64,000 bases of DNA, taken from the NCBI RefSeq assembly GCF_017573545.1, contig NZ_JAGEOK010000027.1:85744-149743 (forward strand). The letters are read 5' to 3'. Positions 8,688-16,759 of this stretch are shown here, piece by piece. Position numbers and translations under genes: made by a program. This DNA is from Actinomadura nitritigenes (lineage in GTDB: Bacteria > Actinomycetota > Actinomycetes > Streptosporangiales > Streptosporangiaceae). How positions within the stretch are numbered: position 1 is the stretch's first letter; the number at the start of each line of letters is the position of its first letter. The notes beneath the pieces are model-generated. The model ran no database searches, was not told where the DNA came from, and was given only the letters and a program-made list of their open reading frames with translations.

Positions 8688-9664
8688 GCGGTCCGCCGGA
8701 GCCTGGACAGGGTCGGCACGGCGGCCAGGAAGACCCAGGTGACCAGGACGAACGGCCAGGTCAGCGCATGACCGCCGATGATTCCGAACGTGTTGGTGAT
8801 GGCGGGCGTCGTCACCGCGGCGGTCGCCGCCCCGATCGCCGCGTAGCCGAGGGAGACGGGCCCCAGCGCGACGAACGTCCCGGCCAGCGCGATTCCGGTC
8901 AGCACCGCGTTGTAGCCGTACAGGCCCGCACCGAGGTTCGCCGCCTGCGCTCCGAGCCACCAGCCCATCAGCAGGCCGATCAGGCTCGCCGCGCACGCGA
9001 CCGCCGCGACCGTCCTGCTCGAGACCGCCAGGCCGACCAGGAAGATCAGCCCCACGTACCACTTGTCCTGGAAGAAGATCTGCCCGAACCCGTTGAAGAA
9101 GCCGTGCCAGACGTCCGTCCACGAGACCGCCGTGCCCGGATGGGCGACCGCCGGCGCGACGTTGCGCGGATGGCGGACCCACACCCGGTGGAAGGACGGC
9201 GCCGCGATCAGCATCAGCAGCGTGACCACGCAGAACGGCGCGGTCAGCGCCGGCAGGTCGTACGACTTGAGCAGGACGTTCAGCGCCGAGTTGACCATGC
9301 TGGCCCCGATCGCGGCGCCGATGACCACGAGGGCCGTCACCCAGCTCGTTCCGAGGTACAGCACCAGGCCGACCCCCACGAGCGTCCCGGAGAACCCTTC
9401 GAGACCGGCCGAGATCCGGTCCCGGGGGACTCCGAGCAGCCACGCGGTGAGGGTGGCCGTGACGCAGCCGAGCAGCCCGAAGGCACCGAACTGCCATCCG
9501 CCGACGAAGAGGGCGGCGAGAAAGATGAGCCCGGTCCAGTGGCCGGGCTGGAAGTCGACCTGGGCCACACCCCGGAGGATCGCCAGGACTCCGTCCCTGA
9601 TCCGGTCCGCCGGCGGGCGCGGCGGCTCACCGCGCGCGCCCGCCGACGTCGGCGGTGAGTCCAT
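8684..9664 (-). CDS. Urea transporter (UT family)
   Basis: 326-residue polytopic protein of the UT/Yut urea channel family, with the internal duplication expected of that fold: a first half with GLEGFSGTLVGVGLVLYLG and a second half with GLYGYNAVLTGIALAG. About ten membrane helices. It is first in the urease operon, consistent with urea uptake feeding UreABC. The ATG at 9664 is preceded by AGGAGAGG; upstream in-frame codons run through a tandem DNA repeat and look non-coding. Confidence 0.88.
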   Translation of the reverse strand: MDSPPTSAGARGEPPRPPADRIRDGVLAILRGVAQVDFQPGHWTGLIFLAALFVGGWQFGAFGLLGCVTATLTAWLLGVPRDRISAGLEGFSGTLVGVGLVLYLGTSWVTALVVIGAAIGASMVNSALNVLLKSYDLPALTAPFCVVTLLMLIAAPSFHRVWVRHPRNVAPAVAHPGTAVSWTDVWHGFFNGFGQIFFQDKWYVGLIFLVGLAVSSRTVAAVACAASLIGLLMGWWLGAQAANLGAGLYGYNAVLTGIALAGTFVALGPVSLGYAAIGAATAAVTTPAITNTFGIIGGHALTWPFVLVTWVFLAAVPTLSRLRRTA

Positions 9665-9703
9665 GGACGCCTCTCCTATCGCGGAATGGACCGCATGGCG
9701 ATC

Positions 9704-9750
9704 GACGGCGCCCCATGCGGAGGACGGCGCCCCATGCGGAGGACGGCATC
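9704..9750. repeat. 19-bp tandem direct repeat in the urea/ammonium transporter intergenic region
   Basis: Two perfect adjacent copies of GACGGCGCCCCATGCGGAG (9704-9722 and 9723-9741), followed by a degenerate partial third copy (9742-9750). It lies about 40 bp upstream of the urea transporter start, between divergent nitrogen-related promoters. It may be a regulator-binding array or simple slippage. Confidence 0.75.
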
Positions 9751-9913
9751 CAGCAGAGTTCCCCGAAGGCCAATGCCACAACAACCCGCTGCCGCCAACG
9801 TTTGGTCAAGTCCAGAAATCAGGAGTTTGCCCCATCCTGGCCGTGCAACAAATAGGACTGAAAGCATCCCCGCCGCGATCCCGGCGAGGCAAGAAACGAC
9901 CGATAGGCCCGAT

Positions 9914-11125
9914 ATGTCGACCGGTCTCAATACGGGCGATTCCGCCTGGTTGATGGCGAGCACGGCGATGGTGCTCCTCATGACGCCGGGGCTCGCCTTT
10001 TTCTACGGCGGCATGGTCCGTTCGAAGAACATGCTGACGATGCTCTATATGAGCTTCATCTCCATCAGCCTTGTCACGGTCCTCTGGTTCCTCTATGGAT
10101 ACGGAATGGCGTTCGGCAAGGATCTCGGCGGTCTGGGACTTCTCGGCTGGGGCGACTGGCGCCTCGGGCACATCTCCCCCGAGGCTCTGCAGGGCCGCAT
10201 CCCGAAACAGATCTTCGTCTGCTTCCAGTTGACCTTCGCCATCATCACGGTCGCGCTGATCAGCGGTTCGATCGCGGGCAGGGCCCGGTTCGGGCCGTGG
10301 ATCCTCTTCGTGATCGTGTGGGTGACGCTGGTCTACATCCCCGTCGCCCATTGGGTCTTCGCCGACTCCGGCTGGCTGAACAGATGGGGAGTGATGGACT
10401 TCGCCGGAGGACTGGTCGTCGAACTGAACTCCGGTATCTCCGGGCTCGCCATGGCGATCGTACTGGGGCCGGGAATCGCCTTCCGCCGCCGCGAAGGACC
10501 CCGTCCGGGCAACATCCCGTTCGTCATGCTGGGACTCGGCCTCCTGTGGTTCGGCTGGTTCGGCTTTAACGCCGGCTCGGCGCTGAACGACGGCGTGCTG
10601 GCGACCCGGGCGTTCATCAGCACGATGATCGCGGGCTGCGCGGGGATGCTGACCTGGCGGCTGGTGGAGTGGATCCGCTTCCGGCATCTCACCAGGCTGG
10701 GCTCCACGAGCGGCGCGCTCGCCGGACTGGTCGCCATCACCCCGTCCTGCGCCTTCCTCAGCGTGGAGGGCGCCCTGGCAATGGGAGTCGTGGCCGCCCT
10801 GGCCTGCACCTACGCGGTCGAGTTGAAGCTCGTCGCCGGATACGACGACACGCTCGACGTCGTCGGCATCCACGGGGCGGGCGGCATCGTGGGAGTGGTG
10901 GGGCTCGGCTTCCTGGCCACCGGCTGGGAGAAGGGCTCACCGGGACTGTTCTACGGCGGGCCGGTCTCGGTCCTCGGCAAACAGGTCGCCGCGATGCTCG
11001 CCGTGGGCGCCTACGCATTCCTCGTCACCTACATCATCGGCAAGGTCATCGACCGCTTCTTCCGGATCAGGACGACCGAAGAGGAACAGGCCCGCGGGCT
11101 GGACGCCGGATTCACCGCTGGATGA
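9914..11125 (+). CDS. amt: Ammonium transporter AmtB family
   Basis: 403-residue ammonium channel with about eleven membrane helices. Seen: GLAFFYGGMVRSKN in helix 1-2, the first pore histidine in VAHWVFADSGWL, a GFNAGSALND segment and the second pore histidine in GIHGAGGIVG. It is divergent from the urea transporter and urease operon, so ammonium uptake and ureolysis may share nitrogen control. No glnK or glnD follows. The ATG at 9914 places the MSTGLNTGDSAW N-terminus directly before helix 1. Confidence 0.93.
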   Translation: MSTGLNTGDSAWLMASTAMVLLMTPGLAFFYGGMVRSKNMLTMLYMSFISISLVTVLWFLYGYGMAFGKDLGGLGLLGWGDWRLGHISPEALQGRIPKQIFVCFQLTFAIITVALISGSIAGRARFGPWILFVIVWVTLVYIPVAHWVFADSGWLNRWGVMDFAGGLVVELNSGISGLAMAIVLGPGIAFRRREGPRPGNIPFVMLGLGLLWFGWFGFNAGSALNDGVLATRAFISTMIAGCAGMLTWRLVEWIRFRHLTRLGSTSGALAGLVAITPSCAFLSVEGALAMGVVAALACTYAVELKLVAGYDDTLDVVGIHGAGGIVGVVGLGFLATGWEKGSPGLFYGGPVSVLGKQVAAMLAVGAYAFLVTYIIGKVIDRFFRIRTTEEEQARGLDAGFTAG

Positions 11126-11276
11126 CCCCTGAGATTCGGCCGCCATTCCGGGCATGGTGCTGACTTCGATTAAGGGCGGGTCCGTGGTCGTTTAGGTGAA
11201 CGGGCCTCGTCTGCGGACCCCCCTTGCAGGTGGGGGTGCCGGTCAGGGAAGCAGCGCCGCTTAGCTGCGGCGACGG

Positions 11277-12404
11277 TCAGGACGAGCGCAGTTCCCAGAA
11301 GGACGGCCCGACCGGTTCGATGAAGTCGCCGGTGGCGATGAGAAAGCCTTCGCCGTCGATCCCGATGGGCAGTTGCGGGAGGGCGCGGTCGGCTGGCCCG
11401 AACACCGGCCGGGCCCACTCGGTGATGAGGAACTCCGACTGGTGGCACGGGCACATGCTGATGTTGTCCAGCGGGTCGTACTGCGGTGTGGCGCAGCCGA
11501 GGTGCGTGCAGATCGCCGAGAAGGCGTAGTAGTCGCCGTGGTTGAAGTTCTCCTGGCCGCGCTTCTTGCGGACGTCCGCGCCGGGCTGCAACCGGAACAG
11601 CATCACCGGGACGTCCGCGGTGATGTCGACCTCGTGGAGGCGCTCCGGGTCGGTGCCGTCGGAGAGCCGGTAGGGGTAGACGGTGATCATCGAGCCGGGT
11701 TGCAGGTCCTCGGGGCGGACGCGCCTGACCTCGCCGGAGACGGTGGTCCGGTGCCGCAGGTAGACGGTCTCGCCGTCGCTCGGCGCCCACAGGGTCCTCC
11801 GGAGCGCGCTGGGCCGCCCTTTCCAGGGGTTCCGGACGAAGAATCCGACCGTGAGGACTCCGCCGATGACGCCCGTCAGGCCCAGGGCCCCGAGCGCGGC
11901 CCATCGGACGAGCGGGCGGCGGCCCAGGCCGGTGTCGGCGGCGGCGCCGGCGATCTGGGCGGTCGCGGTGCGGCGGGTGAGGTCGTCGGACGGCCCGTCG
12001 TGGCGGCGCTGCACGGCGATCTCGTCCGGGACGAACCTCTTGACGTACAGGCCGGCGCCGATGCCGAGGGACAGGACGGACGTTCCCGCGAAGAGCCCGA
12101 TGAGGGGCGTGTAGAAGAGGCGGATCGTATGGTCGCCGGCGGACGGAGCGACATAGTCGTGCGGCCATACGACGTACACGACCACGAACGCGACGGCGGA
12201 CAGGGCGGAGAGCACGAGCCATGCGAGGACCGCTCGTTCCGACCGCTTCTCCGGCGGCTTCGGCGTGCGCGAGACGACGGTGACGTCTTCGAGTTCGGCG
12301 GCGAGCTCGGCCAGTTCGCCCCGGCTCATCCGGGAGAGTTCGCGGTCGCTCGGCAGGGGGCGTCCGGCACCGCCGGCGGGCGCGCCGGAGGGCTCGTCGC
12401 TCAC
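11277..12404 (-). CDS. qcrA: Cytochrome bcc complex Rieske iron-sulfur subunit QcrA
   Basis: 375-residue Rieske subunit of the menaquinol:cytochrome c reductase. It has the actinobacterial layout: a charged N-terminus, three membrane helices (the last near VIGGVLTVGFF), then the Rieske domain with CTHLGC at about residues 299-304 and CPCH at about 318-321, which supply the 2Fe-2S ligands. The GTG start overlaps the qcrC stop (GTGA). qcrB lies 4 kb away on the other strand instead of directly downstream. Confidence 0.95.
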   Translation of the reverse strand: MSDEPSGAPAGGAGRPLPSDRELSRMSRGELAELAAELEDVTVVSRTPKPPEKRSERAVLAWLVLSALSAVAFVVVYVVWPHDYVAPSAGDHTIRLFYTPLIGLFAGTSVLSLGIGAGLYVKRFVPDEIAVQRRHDGPSDDLTRRTATAQIAGAAADTGLGRRPLVRWAALGALGLTGVIGGVLTVGFFVRNPWKGRPSALRRTLWAPSDGETVYLRHRTTVSGEVRRVRPEDLQPGSMITVYPYRLSDGTDPERLHEVDITADVPVMLFRLQPGADVRKKRGQENFNHGDYYAFSAICTHLGCATPQYDPLDNISMCPCHQSEFLITEWARPVFGPADRALPQLPIGIDGEGFLIATGDFIEPVGPSFWELRSS

Positions 12405-13240
12405 AGCCTGGCCCCGAGCCAGACGGCGATGAAGAACAGCGTGGCCAGCCCGACGGCGAAGGCGCTGAAGCCCTCGGTGACCGGGCCGATCTCGCCGAGG
12501 TCGAATCCGCCCGGCGCGTTCCGCTGCCCGCGCACCGACAGGACGTAGCCGATGATGTCCTTCTTCTGGCCGGGGGTGAGGTCGCGGTCGCCGAAGACCG
12601 GCATGTCCTGGGGGCCGGTGAGCATCGCGGTGTAGAGCTGCTCGGGACCGGACTCCCGCAGCCACGGTGCGAACTTCCGGCCCGGCATCGGCCCGCCGCG
12701 GCCGGTGAAGTTGTGGCAGGTGGCGCAGTTGGCGCGGAACAGCTGCCCGCCCTCGGCGGTGTCGCGGCCGACCAGCGCGCCGCCGTGCTCGGCGGGGAGT
12801 CGCGGGCCTCCCCCGCGCGCCTGGACGTAGGCGCCGAGGGCGAGCAGGTTCGCGCGCCCCTCGGCGGTCTTCGGATCCAGTTCGCGGACGGGCGGTTTGC
12901 GTTGCGCGACGCCGCTGTTCCGAGCGCGCGGCATCCGGCCGGTGGAGACCTGGAAGTACACGGCGGCCTCGCCGGTCCCGGCGATGCCCGGTCCGCGGCG
13001 CGGAATGCCGCGCAGGTCGGCGCCGTGGCAGCTCATGCAGTTGGTCTCGTAGAGGCGCTGCCCGGTGGACGGCGGCGGACCGCCTTCGGCCGCGGCGTGC
13101 CTCGCCTGCGGGACGAGCAGGACGTACAGACCGCCGGTCACCAGCAGGCCGAACAGCAGCACGAGGGCGCGCGCGGCTCTGCCCGGCCGGCGCGGTAGGC
13201 GGAGATCGCGGACGCGCGGACCCCGACGCGCCATCTCCAC
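12401..13240 (-). CDS. qcrC: Diheme cytochrome c subunit QcrC
   Basis: 279 residues, with a membrane helix near residues 25-45, two heme c motifs (CMSCH and CATCH) in two cytochrome c domains, an axial-type methionine in PQDMPVFG, and a C-terminal helix (FAVGLATLFFIAVWL). This is the actinobacterial QcrC architecture, where the diheme protein passes electrons straight to the oxidase. It is first of the minus-strand pair qcrC-qcrA and divergent from ctaC. Confidence 0.94.
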   Translation of the reverse strand: MEMARRGPRVRDLRLPRRPGRAARALVLLFGLLVTGGLYVLLVPQARHAAAEGGPPPSTGQRLYETNCMSCHGADLRGIPRRGPGIAGTGEAAVYFQVSTGRMPRARNSGVAQRKPPVRELDPKTAEGRANLLALGAYVQARGGGPRLPAEHGGALVGRDTAEGGQLFRANCATCHNFTGRGGPMPGRKFAPWLRESGPEQLYTAMLTGPQDMPVFGDRDLTPGQKKDIIGYVLSVRGQRNAPGGFDLGEIGPVTEGFSAFAVGLATLFFIAVWLGARL

Positions 13241-13318
13241 CTCCCGTCCACGCGGCTCCCCCGGCCCTACCCGCGATCACCGCTTCGACGCCGCGATGTA
13301 CGCTGTCCGTGATCAGTT

Positions 13319-13335
13319 CATCACAACTGGTGATG
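13319..13335. promoter_or_regulatory. Inverted repeat between qcrC and ctaC, putative operator
   Basis: CATCAC-N5-GTGATG palindrome in the divergent intergenic region, 20 bp before the ctaC start and 79 bp from the qcrC start. Its position fits a repressor or activator site controlling both halves of the respiratory cluster. No cognate regulator is apparent nearby. Confidence 0.4.
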
Positions 13336-13354
13336 ATTCCCTGCCGGGGGCGCC

Positions 13355-14011
13355 GTGAAGTTCCGCGAAGTGTTCGATCAGGTGATGGCCATCTGGGCGT
13401 CCACCGCCGGGGCCGTGTTCCTCCTCGTCACCGGTGTCATGCTCGTCGCGGTGGTGCGGAACCGGGCGCACCGGCGGCACGGCGTCGCCTTCCAGGCCGA
13501 CAAGAACAAGAAGCTCGAACTCGGCTACGTGGCGGTCCTCGCGGCGATCGTCGGCGCCCTGTTCACCGGCAGCTTCGTCGCGAACGGGCGGCTGGACGGC
13601 GGCGAGGGGCCCGTGACCACGGCCGCCGCGGCTCCCGGCGCCCGCATCGACGTCACGGCGTACCGCTGGTGCTGGGACATCGCCTACCGCGGCACGCGGG
13701 TCGGCGTGACCGGCGAGTGCAGGGCCGGGCGGTACCCGACGCTCGTCGTCCCCGCCGGGCAGCCGGTGGAGTTCGATCTGAGGTCGAAGGACGTGATCCA
13801 CGCGTTCTGGCTGCCCGACTTCGCCGTGAAGCGCGACATCTTCCCCGACCACGTGAACAGGCTGCGGATGACGTTCCCGCATGAGGGACGCTGGCGGGGG
13901 CGCTGCTCGGAGTACTGCGGGACGCACCACTGGACGATGGACTTCTACGTGCAGGCCGTCTCCCCCGAGAAGTACGGGCAGTACCTGGCGGGCGGCGGGG
14001 CGCCGGTATGA
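13355..14011 (+). CDS. ctaC: Cytochrome c oxidase subunit II
   Basis: 218 residues with two N-terminal helices (residues 14-34 and 57-77) and a cupredoxin domain carrying a complete CuA site: H149, C184, E186, C188, H192 and M195 in CSEYCGTHHWTM. It is short compared with the main actinobacterial CtaC (about 300 residues) and lacks a lipobox-type signal. Residues near the electron-entry tryptophan read TAYRWCWDIAY. GTG start. It overlaps ctaD by ATGA. Confidence 0.93.
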   Translation: MKFREVFDQVMAIWASTAGAVFLLVTGVMLVAVVRNRAHRRHGVAFQADKNKKLELGYVAVLAAIVGALFTGSFVANGRLDGGEGPVTTAAAAPGARIDVTAYRWCWDIAYRGTRVGVTGECRAGRYPTLVVPAGQPVEFDLRSKDVIHAFWLPDFAVKRDIFPDHVNRLRMTFPHEGRWRGRCSEYCGTHHWTMDFYVQAVSPEKYGQYLAGGGAPV

Positions 14012-15672
14012 CGGCGAACACCGAAAAGTCCGCCGCCGTCGAGCCGGACGCGGGCCGGCGTCCGGGCCCCGTCGTCGACTGGCTCGCCAGCACCGACCAC
14101 AAGCGCATCGGGCTCATGACGATCGGCACGGCGACGCTGCTGCTCCTGGTGGCGGGCGTGCTGGCCCTGACGATGCGGACGCAGCTGGCGCAGCCCGGAA
14201 TGCACGTGCTGACCAACGACCGGTACGACCAGTTCTTCACGATCCACGGCTCGATGATGATCTACCTGGTCCTCACGCCGTTCGCGATCGGGATGGGCCT
14301 GTACCTGGTCCCGCTGCAGGTCGGCGCACCGAACGTCGCCGCGCCCCGGACGACGATGCTCGCGTTCTGGCTGTACCTCATCGGAGCGGTCCTGATGCCG
14401 GCAGGGTTCCTGACCGGCCCCGGCGCCGCCGACCAGGGCTGGTACTCCTTCCCGCCCCTGGCGAGCAGCCGCTACTCGCCGGGCCCGGGAGTGGACCTGT
14501 GGCTGGCGAGCGTCGCCCTGACGGCCGTCGGCATGCTGGTCATGGCCGGGACGGTGCTGTGGACGGTGCTGCTGAAGCGCACCAAGGGCATGACCATGAT
14601 GCGGATCCCCGTCTTCAGCTGGTCGACCGTCGCGACCAACCTGATGGTGATCGGCGCGTTTCCGTCGCTGCTGTTCGCCGTCGGCATCCTGGTCGCCGGC
14701 CGCGCCGACCCCGGCCTGTTCGACCACAACGCGTGGAACATCGGCTACCAGCACCTGTTCTGGTTCTTCGGGCACCCCGTCGTCTACGTCATGTTCTTCC
14801 CGTTCCTGGCGGCGGTCGCGGAGGTGCTGGCCACGTTCGCCGGGCGCCGGTTCTTCGGCTACAGCGCGTTCGCGCTGTCGCAGCTGGGGTTCGCGGCGCT
14901 GTCGATGAGCGTGTGGGGGCACCACATGTTCACCACCGGTCAGGCGACCAACGACTACTACTCGCTGACGTCCATCGCGCTGATCGTCCCGGCGGGCGTC
15001 GAGTACTTCGACATGCTCGCCACCCTCGTCGGCGGGAGGCTGCGGTTCCCCACCCCGATGCTGTTCGCGCTGGCGTTCATCCCGCAGTTCCTCGTCGGCG
15101 GCCTGACCGGGATCATGGTCGGCACGCCGGCGCTGGACTACCAGATCCAGGACAGCTACTTCCTCGTCGCGCACTGGCACTACACGCTGGCCGCCGGCAG
15201 CCTGTTCGGGCTGTTCGCCGGCATGTACTTCTGGTTCCCCAAGGTGACCGGCCGGATCCTCGGCGAGCCGCTCGGGAGGGCGCACTTCTGGCTGTGGGTC
15301 GCCGGCACCAACCTGACGTTCCTGCCGATGTTCTGGCTCGGGCTCCACGGGATGCCGCGCCGCGTCCCGACGTACCTGCCCTCGGACGGCTTCACCACCG
15401 GGAACCTGGTCTCCTCCGCCGGCGCCGCGCTGCTCGGCGTCGGAGCGGTGGTGTTCATCGTCAACGTCGCCGTCACGCTGCGCCGCCCTCCGGACGCCCC
15501 GGACGACCCCTGGCAGGCTCACACGCTGGAGTGGGCGACGTCGTCGCCGCCACCGCGATGGAACTTCGACGTCCGGCACCCGGTCCCTCCGGTGCGCAGC
15601 CACGCCCCGCTGCTGGATCTCCGCGAGAGGGAACGGGAGAAGGAGGGCAAGGCCGAAGCGGGCACCGGATGA
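14008..15672 (+). CDS. ctaD: Divergent heme-copper oxidase subunit I lacking canonical D- and K-channel residues
   Basis: 554-residue subunit I with 12 helices. All metal ligands are visible: H80 and H391 (low-spin heme), H256-Y260 (CuB and the cross-linked tyrosine, GHPVVY), H305/H306 (CuB) and H389 (active-site heme). The proton-pathway residues are not canonical: the A-type HPEVY glutamate is V258, the K-channel lysine is E332 in PAGVEYF, and the D-channel entry aspartate (APDMAFPRMNN in A-type enzymes) is N109 in APNVAAPRTTM. The protein is plausibly an active oxidase with altered or lost pumping. It probably pairs with the bcc genes of this cluster. Confidence 0.93.
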   Translation: MTANTEKSAAVEPDAGRRPGPVVDWLASTDHKRIGLMTIGTATLLLLVAGVLALTMRTQLAQPGMHVLTNDRYDQFFTIHGSMMIYLVLTPFAIGMGLYLVPLQVGAPNVAAPRTTMLAFWLYLIGAVLMPAGFLTGPGAADQGWYSFPPLASSRYSPGPGVDLWLASVALTAVGMLVMAGTVLWTVLLKRTKGMTMMRIPVFSWSTVATNLMVIGAFPSLLFAVGILVAGRADPGLFDHNAWNIGYQHLFWFFGHPVVYVMFFPFLAAVAEVLATFAGRRFFGYSAFALSQLGFAALSMSVWGHHMFTTGQATNDYYSLTSIALIVPAGVEYFDMLATLVGGRLRFPTPMLFALAFIPQFLVGGLTGIMVGTPALDYQIQDSYFLVAHWHYTLAAGSLFGLFAGMYFWFPKVTGRILGEPLGRAHFWLWVAGTNLTFLPMFWLGLHGMPRRVPTYLPSDGFTTGNLVSSAGAALLGVGAVVFIVNVAVTLRRPPDAPDDPWQAHTLEWATSSPPPRWNFDVRHPVPPVRSHAPLLDLREREREKEGKAEAGTG

Positions 15673-16253
15673 GGCCGTTCCCCGTCGTCGCCGGATGGGC
15701 GGCGGCCGTCCTCGGGCTCGCGCTCGTCCATCTGGCGTTCGGGCCGCCGCCGCTGCCGGTCGGGATCTTCGTCGGAGCGGCCGTCATCGTCGCCGCGTTC
15801 GGGCTCGCGGTGCGGCGGTCCCTCCGGGCGGGACGGGCCGGGCCGCAGCTCCGGCAGCCGGTCGGCGCGGGCGCCTCGGTCCTGGCGGCGATCACCGTCG
15901 GCGTGGTCGTCATCTGCGCCGTCTACGGCTGGTGGTCCGCGCCGACCGGCGTCCCGGCGCTGCTCGCGCTGTACCCGCTCGGGCTCGCGGTGTGGCTGCT
16001 GCGCGGCGAGCGGCTGCGGCGCGGCGAGCGGCTGCGGCGCGGCGCGCGCCCGGAGCCCGTCGTGCCGGACGACGCCGAGCCCGCAGGCCCGCCGCGCGCC
16101 CTCCACCGCGGCTCCGGCCTCGACGCCGGGACGGTCGAGGCCGCCGACACCGCCGCCGGGCCGGAACGGGAGGCGCCGAAACCGCCCTGGTGGGCGCGCG
16201 CCGCGGCGCTGGCCCTGGCCGGGGCGCGCGCCCTCCGCGGGAGGCGCCGGTGA
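15669..16253 (+). CDS. Small membrane protein of the oxidase operon, function unknown
   Basis: 194 residues with four hydrophobic segments in the first 115 residues (VVAGWAAAVLGLALVHLAF, VGIFVGAAVIVAAFGLAV, a third near LAAITVGVVVICAVYGWW and a fourth near LLALYPLGLAVWLL), then a charged tail. A duplicated RGERLRR unit follows helix 4. It overlaps ctaD and the next gene by 4 nt each. Its position fits an oxidase subunit IV-like or assembly role, but no family is recognised. Confidence 0.75.
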   Translation: MRPFPVVAGWAAAVLGLALVHLAFGPPPLPVGIFVGAAVIVAAFGLAVRRSLRAGRAGPQLRQPVGAGASVLAAITVGVVVICAVYGWWSAPTGVPALLALYPLGLAVWLLRGERLRRGERLRRGARPEPVVPDDAEPAGPPRALHRGSGLDAGTVEAADTAAGPEREAPKPPWWARAAALALAGARALRGRRR

Positions 16254-16759
16254 GCTGGCACATGGCGCACATGGCGGGGATGGGGCTTCTGGTGGCGGTG
16301 GCGGCGCCGGCGGTGACGATCCTGCTGGCCCGGTTCGCGCCGGGAGCGGACCGCTGGGCCGTGCCCGCCTGGGCGGCCCTGCCCGGCTTCGTCCTGCTGC
16401 ACGCGGCGGTCACGGTGTGGCCGGACCACCGCGACCACATGCCCATGGGCCCGTCGCCGCACGACGCGGTGCCCGCGCTGGTCCTGCTGGCCGGGGCGGT
16501 CGCGTTCTGGGCGCCGGTGCTGGGCGTCCGGCGGCGGCTGCCGGACGCGGGCCGGACGCTCTACCTGTTCACCGCCATGCCGCTGCTGGACCTCGCAGGG
16601 GTGTACCGGGTCGCGTCCGGCGACCAGGCCGGCGGCCTGTCGATGATCGTCGGAATGCTGCCGATGGGACTCGCCATGGTCGTCATCACCTGGAACTGGA
16701 TCGGCTCGGAGGAGCGCCGCGCCGCGCTCGCCGAGACGCCCGCCGGAGCGGACCGATGA
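16250..16759 (+). CDS. Short CtaG-like cytochrome oxidase assembly membrane protein
   Basis: 169 residues. The N-terminal HMAHMAGMGLLVAVAAPAV resembles the CtaG H-M-x-x-H helix followed by A-x-P, and the C-terminal GDQAGGLSMIVGMLPMG-NWIGSEERRA resembles the CtaG C-terminal helix. Full CtaG (caa3 type) is about 280 residues or more, so this is a compact or internally deleted version. Known family members help CuB insertion into oxidase. GTG start in a GTGA overlap; its stop overlaps qcrB by ATGA. Confidence 0.65.
   Translation: MSWHMAHMAGMGLLVAVAAPAVTILLARFAPGADRWAVPAWAALPGFVLLHAAVTVWPDHRDHMPMGPSPHDAVPALVLLAGAVAFWAPVLGVRRRLPDAGRTLYLFTAMPLLDLAGVYRVASGDQAGGLSMIVGMLPMGLAMVVITWNWIGSEERRAALAETPAGADR

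Noticed and set aside
9664..9913. GlnR-type nitrogen operator between the urea and ammonium transporter genes
   Set aside because: No convincing pair of GTNAC/GNAAC half-sites with correct spacing could be found by eye.
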